The notes beneath the pieces were generated by a model. It saw only the letters and a list, made by a program, of their open reading frames with translations. It was not told where the DNA came from and did not search any database. This document shows, piece by piece, positions 1-6,703 of a DNA stretch of 11,193 nt (the first letter of the stretch is position 1; each line of letters begins with the position of its first letter). The translations under genes were made by a program, and so were the position numbers. The DNA is from Gammaproteobacteria bacterium (GTDB lineage: Bacteria; Pseudomonadota; Gammaproteobacteria; GRL18), in the NCBI GenBank assembly GCA_013139395.1, contig WTAX01000482.1:1-11193 (forward strand), in the 5' to 3' direction.

Positions 1-90
1 GAACCTGCTGTTGCTGCGGCGCTTGAGGAAATTAAACAGCAGTCACGTATTATGAAAATACTGGGTTCTTATCCAAAGGCTGTTTTGTAA
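1..90 (+). CDS. pheA: PheA, chorismate mutase/prephenate dehydratase, C-terminal end (partial)
   Basis: The first 29 codons read in frame 1 to a TAA at 88-90 and end ...SRIMKILGSYPKAVL. This is the typical end of the regulatory ACT domain of bacterial P-proteins, where the ILGSYP stretch is highly conserved. The full enzyme converts chorismate to prephenate and then to phenylpyruvate, and the ACT domain binds phenylalanine for feedback inhibition. The rest of the gene lies outside the window. Its stop codon shares one base with the hisC start, as expected for the pheA-hisC-tyrA operon of gammaproteobacteria. The identification rests on this short tail plus the gene order. Confidence 0.85.
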   Translation, partial: EPAVAAALEEIKQQSRIMKILGSYPKAVL

Positions 91-1247
91 TGCCGCAAAC
101 CGTTCTTTTAAAAACAAAGAGTCCACAAGCAGTAGCATGTATTGCCCAGTTACATCCTTATATTCCGGGTAAGCCTGTTGATGAGTTAGAACGTGAATAT
201 GGTGTAAAAAATGCTGTAAAGGTTGCTTCTAATGAAAATCCACTAGGTCCAAGTCCTCATGTCATTAGCCACTTAACTTCTTTATTACAAAACCCTCAGG
301 AATTATCCCGTTATCCTGACGGTAATGGCTTTGTGTTAAAAAAGAAACTGCTTGATAAACTTTCACCAATAGTTTCTGATTTATCAATGGAACAAATTAC
401 GCTGGGTAATGGTTCTAATGATATTTTGGATATGCTGGCCAGAACCTTTGCCGGTACCAATGATGAAGTCATTTTTTCACAATATGCTTTTGCGGTTTAT
501 CCCATCGCCACTCAGGCAGTGGGTGCTACTGCAGTGATCACTCAGGCTGTCGACTGGGGGCATGATCTGGATGCTATGCTGGCGGCAATCAGTGATAAAA
601 CCCGCTTAATTTTTATTGCCAATCCTAATAATCCAACGGGTACCTGTTTATCTAAAAAAGAGTTATGCTCTTTTTTACAAAAAGTTCCACAAAATATTGT
701 CGTAGTTATTGATGAAGCATATGAAGAATATGCTGCACACCCTCTGTCGGGTTTTTCAGAAAGTTATCACTCACTGATTTCATCACTGGCGGATTTTAAT
801 AATCTTATCATTACCCGTACTTTTTCAAAAGCCTATGGTTTAGCTAGTTTTAGAGTGGGTTATTCTCTTTCTTCCAGTGCTATCGCAGAACTGTTAAACC
901 GTGTCAGACAACCATTTAATAATAATACCTTTGCTCTTGAGTCAGCGGCCATTGCTCTGGATGACTCACAACATTTGCAAAAAGGTGTTGAATTGAACTG
1001 GCAGGGTATGGCTTTTCTCACTGATGGTTTCAAATTGCTTGGCTTGAATTATATTCCATCAGCCGGTAATTTTGTCTGCGCGCAAACGGGTGCTGACAGT
1101 GCTCAGATATATGAAAAATTACTCTATGAAGGTGTTATTACCCGACCTGTTGCCAATTATCAAATGCCGGAACATCTGAGAATATCCATTGGTACGATGG
1201 ATGAAAATCATAGTGTCTTAGCAGCGCTTAAAAAAGTACTGGCCTGA
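90..1247 (+). CDS. hisC: Histidinol-phosphate / aromatic aminotransferase HisC
   Basis: A PLP-dependent class I/II aminotransferase of 385 aa, a little longer than the usual 350-370. It interconverts histidinol phosphate and imidazole-acetol phosphate with glutamate/2-oxoglutarate. Visible motifs are SNENPLGPSP (47-56), the NPNNPTG loop (178-184), DEAYEEY with the cofactor-contacting Asp208, and RTFSKAYGLA with the Schiff-base Lys247. LRISIGT near the C-terminus carries Arg364, which should bind the substrate carboxylate. The ATG overlaps the pheA stop by one base (TAATG), and its own stop overlaps the tyrA start in the same way, so the three are probably co-translated. Because it sits between pheA and tyrA rather than in a his operon, it probably also transaminates phenylpyruvate and 4-hydroxyphenylpyruvate. 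That dual role is known for some HisC enzymes but is an inference here. Confidence 0.95.
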   Translation: MPQTVLLKTKSPQAVACIAQLHPYIPGKPVDELEREYGVKNAVKVASNENPLGPSPHVISHLTSLLQNPQELSRYPDGNGFVLKKKLLDKLSPIVSDLSMEQITLGNGSNDILDMLARTFAGTNDEVIFSQYAFAVYPIATQAVGATAVITQAVDWGHDLDAMLAAISDKTRLIFIANPNNPTGTCLSKKELCSFLQKVPQNIVVVIDEAYEEYAAHPLSGFSESYHSLISSLADFNNLIITRTFSKAYGLASFRVGYSLSSSAIAELLNRVRQPFNNNTFALESAAIALDDSQHLQKGVELNWQGMAFLTDGFKLLGLNYIPSAGNFVCAQTGADSAQIYEKLLYEGVITRPVANYQMPEHLRISIGTMDENHSVLAALKKVLA

Positions 1248-2146
1248 TGAGTTCATCTAATACAGCCCCGGTAAACACAATTGAGCACTTATGTATTATT
1301 GGTGTGGGCTTAATTGGCGGTTCATTTGCTCGAGCCGTCAGACAGGCAGGTTTAGTGAAGCGTATCACTGGTTGCGGGCGTAATATTGAGAATCTCAAAA
1401 AGGCACTCGAACTGGGAGTAATTGATGATTATTCTCAGGATATCAAACAAGCCGTTAAATCAGCCGATTTAATCTTTATCGCAACACCTGTGGGCAGTTT
1501 TCAATCAGTACTTTCACAAATAAAAGAGTCCATGAAGGAAGGTGTTATTATTACCGATGGCGGCAGTACCAAGTCCAGCGTTATTGAAGCAGCCAAAGCT
1601 GTTTTTAATGAAGTTCCTGTTAATTTTGTACCCGGACATCCCATAGCAGGTACTGAAAATAGTGGTGTAGAGGCTTCTTTTGCAACACTTTATCAGGATC
1701 ACCGTGTTATTTTGACACCGCTGGAACAGACAAATCCAGATGCCATTAATATAGTGAGTCAATTGTGGGAAGCAGCGGGTGCAAAAGTCGTGATGATGGA
1801 TGCTCATCATCACGATTTAGTGTTGGCCGCCACCAGTCATCTGCCTCATTTACTGGCTTTTTCACTGGTTAATACCTTAACTACCTTAGATGAAAAGCAG
1901 GAAATTTTTGAATATGCGGCAGGTGGATTTCGTGATTTTACCCGAATAGCTTCCAGTGATCCTGCGATGTGGCAGGATATTTGTCTGGCCAATAAAGAGG
2001 CTTTGCTGGAACATCTTGACCATTTCTGCTCTGATCTGAAGCAATTACGCTCTGCTCTGCAACAGGGTGACGGTGACTTTTTAAGGGAGACGTTTACCCG
2101 TGCAAAACACAGCAGAGATGATTTTATTGCCAATAAAAACACTTAA
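1247..2146 (+). CDS. tyrA: Prephenate (or arogenate) dehydrogenase TyrA
   Basis: A stand-alone 299-aa TyrA. It oxidatively decarboxylates prephenate (or arogenate) with NAD(P)+ on the route to tyrosine. The N-terminal Rossmann fold is marked by GVGLIGGS (19-26). The family motif GHPIAGTE lies at 130-137, and SHLPH at 197-201 carries the histidine expected in the active site. The C-terminal half is helical, with RDFTRIASSDP typical of the dimerisation domain. There is no fused chorismate mutase (unlike E. coli TyrA), no ACT domain and no fused AroA (unlike Pseudomonas). The ATG overlaps the hisC stop by one base. A fragment of the palindromic repeat family begins six bases after the stop. Whether it prefers prephenate or arogenate cannot be read from the sequence. 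Confidence 0.95.
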   Translation: MSSSNTAPVNTIEHLCIIGVGLIGGSFARAVRQAGLVKRITGCGRNIENLKKALELGVIDDYSQDIKQAVKSADLIFIATPVGSFQSVLSQIKESMKEGVIITDGGSTKSSVIEAAKAVFNEVPVNFVPGHPIAGTENSGVEASFATLYQDHRVILTPLEQTNPDAINIVSQLWEAAGAKVVMMDAHHHDLVLAATSHLPHLLAFSLVNTLTTLDEKQEIFEYAAGGFRDFTRIASSDPAMWQDICLANKEALLEHLDHFCSDLKQLRSALQQGDGDFLRETFTRAKHSRDDFIANKNT

Positions 2147-2152
2147 CAATAG

Positions 2153-2192
2153 GTAACCACTCAGTGTGTATTTCTTAATAACAGGTGTTTAA
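2153..2192 (+). repeat. Partial copy (one end) of the palindromic insertion element
   Basis: This stretch matches the left end of the complete element at 4235: both begin GTAAC, share TCAGTGTGTATTTCT almost at once, then AATAAC, and diverge after about 40 bases. The terminus faces tyrA. No matching opposite end or 8-bp duplication is visible nearby, so this looks like a decayed or deleted copy. It occupies most of the space between the tyrA stop and the next gene. Confidence 0.7.
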
Positions 2193-2203
2193 TACTTATA
2201 ATA

Positions 2204-2758
2204 ATGAATCCAGATAATTCTTCTTATACCAATACCCGTCTTTCTTTGCAGCTTGATGTTAAGCAATTAGATGCTTTTTGTAAAAAAATTATTTCCCGTT
2301 CAAGAAATACTGCCAATATACATGAGGCTCTCAATGTTTTGGAAGCCTTTGTCAGTACCTTCTCCCGTGATTCTCAGGGCAGTGATAATTATCAAGCTAT
2401 CCAGGATTGCTTAAAATCACATTCGGCTAAAACCCGTGATAAATTAATGCATGAAAAAACGCTGCAATTACAACAGGGTCTGCAGCAGCATAATATAACT
2501 TTATTAACTAGTGTCTATAACTCATTGTCACGTAATGGTTTTTACCAGATATTAAGCAATGCGACAGAGCTCATTGAACGTAATACTATTCCAGAAATTG
2601 CTCATTGGGTTATTCACTGGAGTGAAGATGCCAAACAAAAAGCAGAGCAGGCCAGTGGCTATCCTGATGCTCTGGACTTTAAAAAAGCCAATATTAATAT
2701 TGAAGAATATCAGGCTATGAATGATATCAGCTATTTCTTTAACAATACTTACCAATAA
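2204..2758 (+). CDS. Hypothetical protein, 184 aa, family not recognised
   Basis: An intact frame from ATG 2204 to TAA 2758 that I cannot assign to a family. The product has no signal peptide and no membrane segment. It looks mainly alpha-helical and soluble, with a Gln-rich helix around KTLQLQQGLQQHN in the middle and a more conserved-looking aromatic block, IAHWVIHWSEDAKQKAEQAS, in the C-terminal third. No metal-binding or nucleotide-binding motif is evident. The next in-frame Met is far downstream, so 2204 is the only sensible start, but no Shine-Dalgarno sequence precedes it. It ends 16 bases before the chosen start of the phosphatase gene, which suggests co-transcription. Codon use resembles its neighbours. 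It lies in the segment separating tyrA from aroA. Confidence 0.7.
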   Translation: MNPDNSSYTNTRLSLQLDVKQLDAFCKKIISRSRNTANIHEALNVLEAFVSTFSRDSQGSDNYQAIQDCLKSHSAKTRDKLMHEKTLQLQQGLQQHNITLLTSVYNSLSRNGFYQILSNATELIERNTIPEIAHWVIHWSEDAKQKAEQASGYPDALDFKKANINIEEYQAMNDISYFFNNTYQ

Positions 2759-2774
2759 TACTGTCTACAAAAAT

Positions 2775-3572
2775 ATGAATAAAAATAATTTAATTATCAA
2801 TAAAATAGAGTCTATTGTTAAAGCTGTTTCTGGCAATGTTTTGTTGCCCTATTACTTAAAAGTAAAAGCACAAAATAAGGCGGATGGCTCTTTAATTACA
2901 CAGGCAGATATTGATGTGCAAAATGCCATTAAGTTAGAACTATCGAATCATTTTCCTGAATATGGCTTTTTTGCAGAAGAACTCAGTGAAGCACAGCTTA
3001 ATTCATTTTTTTCAGAAAATCATTCAGGTTACTGGTGTCTTGATCCTATTGATGGTACCAGTAATTTTGCGGCAACATTACCCTATTTTTCTATATCATT
3101 AGCACTAATTATCAATAGTGAAACGGTGCTTGGTTTGATTTATGACCCGGTTCGTGATGAATGTTTTACGGCAATAAAAGGTGAGGGTGCCTGGTTAAAT
3201 GGTCAGATAATCAAGCGTTCAGATGCACCTGATAATTTATCTGAATGTATGGCAATAGTCGATTTTAAACGTCTGCCTAATGAGCTGGCTATTAAACTGG
3301 TTACAGAACCACCATATCGATCACAACGAAGTTTCGGCTCTGTAGCTCTGGACTGGTGCTGGCTGGCAATGGGCAGATGCCATATCTATCTGCATGGTAA
3401 ACAAATGTTATGGGACTATGCCGCAGGCTTATTAATCGCTGAAGAATCCGGTTGTTTAACCTGCACTATGGATAGAAAACCAGTTTTTGAAGAATCATTA
3501 GATGCAAAAAAAGTCATAGCAAGCACAGGTAAATCATTACAAAAACAATGGCTTGATTTTATTAGCAGCTGA
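2775..3572 (+). CDS. Inositol monophosphatase family phosphatase
   Basis: A Mg2+-dependent, lithium-sensitive-type phosphatase fold of 265 aa, the normal length for the family. Metal ligands are visible: the Glu pair in FFAEELSE (Glu68/Glu69), the first signature LDPIDGTSNF with Asp90 and Asp93, and the second signature WDYAAG with Asp214. Known members hydrolyse inositol phosphate, PAP (CysQ), fructose bisphosphate or histidinol phosphate (HisN), or act in rRNA transcription (SuhB). The substrate cannot be decided from motifs. An upstream ATG at 2721 would add 18 residues but overlaps the preceding gene by 38 bases and gives no family similarity, so 2775 is preferred, although its ribosome binding site is weak. 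Nearness to hisC makes a histidinol-phosphatase role possible but unproven. Confidence 0.88.
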   Translation: MNKNNLIINKIESIVKAVSGNVLLPYYLKVKAQNKADGSLITQADIDVQNAIKLELSNHFPEYGFFAEELSEAQLNSFFSENHSGYWCLDPIDGTSNFAATLPYFSISLALIINSETVLGLIYDPVRDECFTAIKGEGAWLNGQIIKRSDAPDNLSECMAIVDFKRLPNELAIKLVTEPPYRSQRSFGSVALDWCWLAMGRCHIYLHGKQMLWDYAAGLLIAEESGCLTCTMDRKPVFEESLDAKKVIASTGKSLQKQWLDFISS

Positions 3573-3618
3573 AATTTAGTTTGGCTCTTTCTCTTTATAA
3601 ATAGGCTTTTTATAACCA

Positions 3619-3640
3619 AGAATGCTAGGATTCTCTTTTT
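3619..3640 (+). terminator. Possible weak terminator between convergent genes
   Basis: AGAAT (3619-3623) and ATTCT (3630-3634) can form a 5-bp stem with a 6-base loop, followed by five T at 3636-3640. It sits between two convergent genes, where a terminator is expected, but the stem is short and AT-rich. Confidence 0.3.
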
Positions 3641-3647
3641 CCAGCAG

Positions 3648-4052
3648 CTAAGCGATTAATGGAAACTTTACTGTTTGTCCTGCCATGGCTTTTGACAATC
3701 CATAAATACCCAGCATAACGAAAACACTATGCACGCAGGTCAGGTAAGTAATAATAATTGTCCAGGTTATAGCGGCACTAGTGCTGCTGAAGAAGTAAAA
3801 AATAGCGACGATAATAACAATAAAAATACCGGCAAAAATACTGGCAATTAATGTTTGTCGGAGGTGATTGTAAGCAACGGAATCAGGTTTATGTGCAAAC
3901 TTTCTAAATAGATACAAAAGCACAAGAAATGGTATTATCGGGATAAGTAAAAGGTTCGCAAGAAACAGCGTTTCAGCCAATATGGCAATATTGGTTTCGT
4001 TTTGATTAGCTTTTTCAGGAACAACAGCTTCCTTCTTTTCAACTTTCTTCAT
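3648..4052 (-). CDS. Small integral membrane protein, DUF4870-like
   Basis: A 134-aa protein on the opposite strand to every other gene here. After a charged N-terminus (KKVEKKEAVVPEKANQ) come three hydrophobic segments at about 24-48, 66-90 and 94-120. Between the first two is a polar loop with NHLRQ. The C-terminus reads GLSKAMAGQTVKFPLI, resembling the 'A..A..G....YP' ending of DUF4870 proteins. The architecture and these two features suggest that family, with moderate certainty. Function is unknown. It converges on the phosphatase gene and diverges from aroA, so it must have its own promoter in 4053-4234, where I find no convincing -35/-10 pair. Its presence means tyrA and aroA cannot simply be read as one sense operon. 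Confidence 0.75.
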   Translation of the reverse strand: MKKVEKKEAVVPEKANQNETNIAILAETLFLANLLLIPIIPFLVLLYLFRKFAHKPDSVAYNHLRQTLIASIFAGIFIVIIVAIFYFFSSTSAAITWTIIITYLTCVHSVFVMLGIYGLSKAMAGQTVKFPLIA

Positions 4053-4226
4053 TTGATGATGGTTCGATTAAGTATGTTTAATTAAGGTTATAATAACCAA
4101 GCTTATTGCTAAGGTATTTAAACTATAACAAAAAGGCTGAATAAAAGCATTAAAATTGTGTGTATTAATGTGAAAATTTTTTTGCTTAACAAAGAATCAG
4201 AGACAATTAAACCTTTATATTGTCAA
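4053..4226. other. Intergenic spacer between divergent genes, left of the insertion element
   Basis: Very AT-rich, non-coding. The only structure noted is a short palindrome, GGTTAT-A-ATAACC, at about 4086-4098, roughly 35 bases upstream of the minus-strand start. It could be an operator or chance. No ORF, RNA gene or strong promoter was recognised. Confidence 0.4.
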
Positions 4227-4234
4227 TATTAAGG
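4227..4234. repeat. Target site duplication, left copy (TATTAAGG)
   Basis: The eight bases immediately before the element's GTAAC terminus are identical to the eight bases immediately after its GTTAC terminus at 4397-4404. Confidence 0.85.
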
Positions 4235-4396
4235 GTAACTATTCAGTGTGTATTTCTAAATAACGCTTGTTAAGCCCATGGTCACTTATTTTTCTAACTT
4301 TGACTTTCTGTTACGAGATGTCGCTGTGCTCAGACAATCAAAGTCAGAAAAATAAGCAACCACAGGCTTTTTGTAAATAATACACTGAATAGTTAC
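4235..4396. mobile_element. Palindromic non-autonomous insertion element (MITE), possibly IS66-type
   Basis: A 162-bp element with perfect 15-bp terminal inverted repeats, GTAACTATTCAGTGT at 4235-4249 and its complement at 4382-4396. The inverted symmetry continues inward with gaps: left arm 4235-4310 and right arm 4331-4396 share CTTATTTTTCT.ACTTTGA.T near the centre, leaving a loop of about 20 bases (4311-4330). A perfect 8-bp duplication flanks it, so it arrived by transposition and has not decayed much. It is too short for a transposase and has no ORF. GTAA-starting termini and 8-bp duplications are typical of the IS66 family, so mobilisation by such a transposase is an inference. As RNA it would form a long hairpin. 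It ends 99 bases before the aroA start. Partial relatives lie at 2153-2192 and 10636-10696. Confidence 0.85.
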
Positions 4397-4404
4397 TATT
4401 AAGG
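4397..4404. repeat. Target site duplication, right copy (TATTAAGG)
   Basis: Perfect repeat of 4227-4234, directly abutting the right terminus of the insertion element. Confidence 0.85.
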
Positions 4405-4425
4405 TTTAATAAAACAATATAAAAC

Positions 4426-4453
4426 TTGCACTTAAGTACTTTTTTTGTAAACT
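4426..4453 (+). promoter_or_regulatory. Candidate aroA promoter
   Basis: TTGCAC (4426-4431), a 16-base spacer and TAAACT (4448-4453) give a plausible but imperfect sigma70-type promoter 43 bases before the aroA start. A promoter is needed here because the upstream gene is antisense and the insertion element separates aroA from tyrA. Confidence 0.4.
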
Positions 4454-4495
4454 AGAGCAGTTTTTTTATTAAATCACTATTTCTCTTGGAAAATT

Positions 4496-5845
4496 ATGTC
4501 AGAAGAACAATCAATTACCTATACAGCTCAAGCGGGTGGACATTTAACCGGTCAGATCCGTGTGCCGGGTGATAAATCCATTTCACATCGTTCAATTATG
4601 CTGGGCTCATTAAGTCAGGGCCGTATGACCATTAGCGGATTTCTACAGGGTGAAGATTCTCTGGCGACCTTAAAAGCATTTCGTGCCATGGGCGTAAATA
4701 TTGACGGGCCTGATGAGCAGGGTAAGGTCATTATTGAAGGGGTAGGGATGCATGGCCTAAGCGCACCTGATGAACCGCTTGATTTAGGTAATTCCGGTAC
4801 CTCTATGCGTTTGTTAACGGGGTTGTTGTCAGCACAGGGCTTTGATATTACCCTTGCAGGCGATCATTCGTTGTCTTCAAGACCAATGAAACGGGTCACT
4901 GATCCGGTTATGCAGATGGGTGCAGATATTGAAACCAATAAAGGCGGCACAGCTCCTCTTAAAATACATAGTGATGAAAATACCCGATTAACAGGTATAG
5001 ATTACACTTTGCCAATGGCCAGTGCTCAGGTTAAATCCTGTGTATTACTGGCAGGTTTATATGCTCAGGGACAAACCTGTGTTACAGAACCTGCTCCGAC
5101 ACGAGATCATACAGAACGTATGCTGCAGGGTTTTGGTTATGTCTTAGATATAAAAAAATTAGATGCCCAGAGTAGTCAAATCTGTCTTCAGGGTGGTGGT
5201 CAGTTAACTGCCTGTGATATTGATGTGCCTTCGGATATTTCTTCTGCTGCCTTTTTTATGGTAGGTGCCAGTATTTCACAAGGATCGGATATAACGCTTA
5301 AGCATGTGGGCATTAATCCGACTCGTATTGGAGTGATCAATATCTTACAACAAATGGGTGCTGATATTAGCTTATCTAATGAAAAAGAAATAGGCGGTGA
5401 ACCCGTTGCGGATATTCGTATTCGCTATGCACAATTAAAAGGGATTCATATTCCTGAAGATCAGGTGCCATTGGCCATTGATGAATTTCCGGCGATTTCT
5501 ATTGCAGCGGCATGTGCTGAAGGCCAGACGGTTTTATCCGGGGCAGAAGAACTACGTGTTAAAGAAAGTGATCGTATTCAGGCCATGATTGATGGTATGA
5601 ATATACTGGGTATTGACTGTGAAGGCACCAAAGACGGCATGATCATTAATGGTGGTGAGTTTACATCTGGGACTGTAGATAGTCTGGGTGATCATCGTAT
5701 TGCCATGTCATTTGCTATGGCGGCTTTAAAAGCTAAAGGTGCTATTACCATTAAAGATTGTGCCAATGTAAATACCTCATTTCCCGATTTTATCGGACTT
5801 GCACAATCCTGCGGCCTGCAGGTTATTAGTAAGGTAGATGTGTAA
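4496..5845 (+). CDS. aroA: 5-enolpyruvylshikimate-3-phosphate synthase AroA, class II-like
   Basis: A cytoplasmic shikimate-pathway enzyme that joins phosphoenolpyruvate to shikimate-3-phosphate. Its 449 aa match the longer class II enzymes rather than E. coli AroA (427). All four class II signatures are present: GDKS (25-28), SAQVK (176-180), RDHTE (203-207) and NPTR (274-277). The catalytic Asp329 lies in IDEFP, and ELRVKESDR and DHRIAMSF are conserved. In the PEP loop LGNSGTSMR (97-105) the glyphosate-discriminating position is Gly101. The CP4 enzyme has Ala there, so strong tolerance is not predicted from that residue. The ATG follows a TTGGA-like ribosome site. The stop abuts the cmk ATG. 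The tyrA-aroA linkage common in relatives has been broken by inserted genes and a transposed element. Confidence 0.97.
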   Translation: MSEEQSITYTAQAGGHLTGQIRVPGDKSISHRSIMLGSLSQGRMTISGFLQGEDSLATLKAFRAMGVNIDGPDEQGKVIIEGVGMHGLSAPDEPLDLGNSGTSMRLLTGLLSAQGFDITLAGDHSLSSRPMKRVTDPVMQMGADIETNKGGTAPLKIHSDENTRLTGIDYTLPMASAQVKSCVLLAGLYAQGQTCVTEPAPTRDHTERMLQGFGYVLDIKKLDAQSSQICLQGGGQLTACDIDVPSDISSAAFFMVGASISQGSDITLKHVGINPTRIGVINILQQMGADISLSNEKEIGGEPVADIRIRYAQLKGIHIPEDQVPLAIDEFPAISIAAACAEGQTVLSGAEELRVKESDRIQAMIDGMNILGIDCEGTKDGMIINGGEFTSGTVDSLGDHRIAMSFAMAALKAKGAITIKDCANVNTSFPDFIGLAQSCGLQVISKVDV

Positions 5846-6514
5846 ATGCCTGATTTAATCCCCGTTATTACTTTAGATGGTCCCGGAGGCGTTGGCAAAG
5901 GGACTATTTCAGCTTTGCTTGCTGAAAAACTGGACTGGCATTATTTAGATAGTGGTGCTCTTTATCGTTTGACGGCTCTAGCTTGTGTAGAGAAAGACAT
6001 TGTTCTTGACGCTGAGCATGACGTCGCAGCAATTGCTGAAAATCTGGCTGTTAAATTCTTACCTCAAGGTGGTATTCTTCTGGAAGATAATGACGTTGAA
6101 GCGTTAATACGTACTGAAACTGCAGGTAATAATGCCTCTATAGTCGCCGCTTTGCCAATGGTTCGTGAGGCGCTCTTTAAGCGCCAGAAAGCCTTTTTAC
6201 AAATGCCGGGTCTTATCGCTGACGGGCGTGATATGGGGACCACTATTTTCCCGGATGCACTATTAAAAGTTTTTTTAACGGCCTCGGCTGATGAAAGAGC
6301 AAAAAGACGTTATAAGCAGTTGATAGAGAAAGGAAATAGTGTTAAAATCGCCGACCTTGTTAATGAGATAAGAGAACGGGATGAGCGGGATATGAATCGC
6401 AGCGCATCACCTCTTAAAGCAGCACAAGATGCACACATTATAGATACCTCAGAACTGAGTATTAATGAGGTCTTTGAAAAAGTGATGCAGCTCTATAAAA
6501 ATCTTAATCAATAA
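5846..6514 (+). CDS. cmk: Cytidylate kinase Cmk
   Basis: A nucleoside monophosphate kinase of 222 aa that phosphorylates CMP and dCMP with ATP, recycling pyrimidines. The P-loop is DGPGGVGKGT (11-20) with Lys18; many homologues have SGSGKGT here, so the first half is slightly unusual. DSGALYRLTA is the substrate-side motif, DGRDMGTTIFPDA (from 126) is the family hallmark, and the lid and C-terminus are marked by RDERDMNRS and HIIDTS. The start codon follows the aroA stop with no gap (TAAATG), so translation is probably coupled to aroA. The aroA-cmk-rpsA order is classical in this class of bacteria. Confidence 0.96.
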   Translation: MPDLIPVITLDGPGGVGKGTISALLAEKLDWHYLDSGALYRLTALACVEKDIVLDAEHDVAAIAENLAVKFLPQGGILLEDNDVEALIRTETAGNNASIVAALPMVREALFKRQKAFLQMPGLIADGRDMGTTIFPDALLKVFLTASADERAKRRYKQLIEKGNSVKIADLVNEIRERDERDMNRSASPLKAAQDAHIIDTSELSINEVFEKVMQLYKNLNQ

Positions 6515-6703
6515 TGATGTGATTTTTTATAATAAATTTTTTAAAATCGTTTAAAACCTTTATTTAACATTATTTTAAAATAATGACCTGGGGTGATAAA
6601 CATTACTTAAACTGTAAAAACAAACTGTTTTTACCATAACAGATGATTAACCTTTTATTTAAATAATTGATTTTATAAAAGAGTAATCAAGGATATACCT
6701 CTA
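6515..6703 (+). promoter_or_regulatory. rpsA promoter/leader region with two hairpins
   Basis: The 189-base AT-rich spacer before rpsA holds a perfect 18-bp palindrome (6568-6585, CATTATTTT and its complement). It also holds a perfect 8-bp stem, GTAAAAAC/GTTTTTAC (6614-6621 and 6627-6634), with a 5-base loop. A consensus-like -10 box, TATAAT, lies at 6528-6533, though its -35 is poor. The ribosome site is AAGG at 6689-6692, eleven bases before the ATG, longer than optimal. In E. coli, S1 represses its own mRNA through a structured AU-rich leader. A similar autoregulatory leader here is inferred, not shown. Confidence 0.45.

Noticed and set aside
1514..2142. Two minus-strand frames of about 100 aa within tyrA
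   Set aside because: They lie entirely antisense to a well-supported gene and have no recognisable motifs or ribosome sites.
2197..2202. TATAAT just before the 184-aa hypothetical gene as a promoter
   Set aside because: Transcription would begin inside or after the ATG at 2204, and there is no suitable -35; the gene is more likely transcribed from upstream.
2721..2774. Upstream ATG giving an 18-residue longer phosphatase
   Set aside because: It overlaps the preceding gene by 38 bases and the added residues show no family similarity; starting at 2775 gives the typical family length.
4201..4226. GACAAT...ATTGTC inverted repeat left of the insertion element
   Set aside because: Only 6 bp in very AT-rich sequence with an 11-base spacer; chance is sufficient.
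2153..4396. A composite transposon carrying the three genes between tyrA and aroA
   Set aside because: The bases outside 2153 (AACAATAG) and outside 4396 (TATTAAGG) differ, while the element at 4235-4396 has its own perfect duplication, so it inserted independently.
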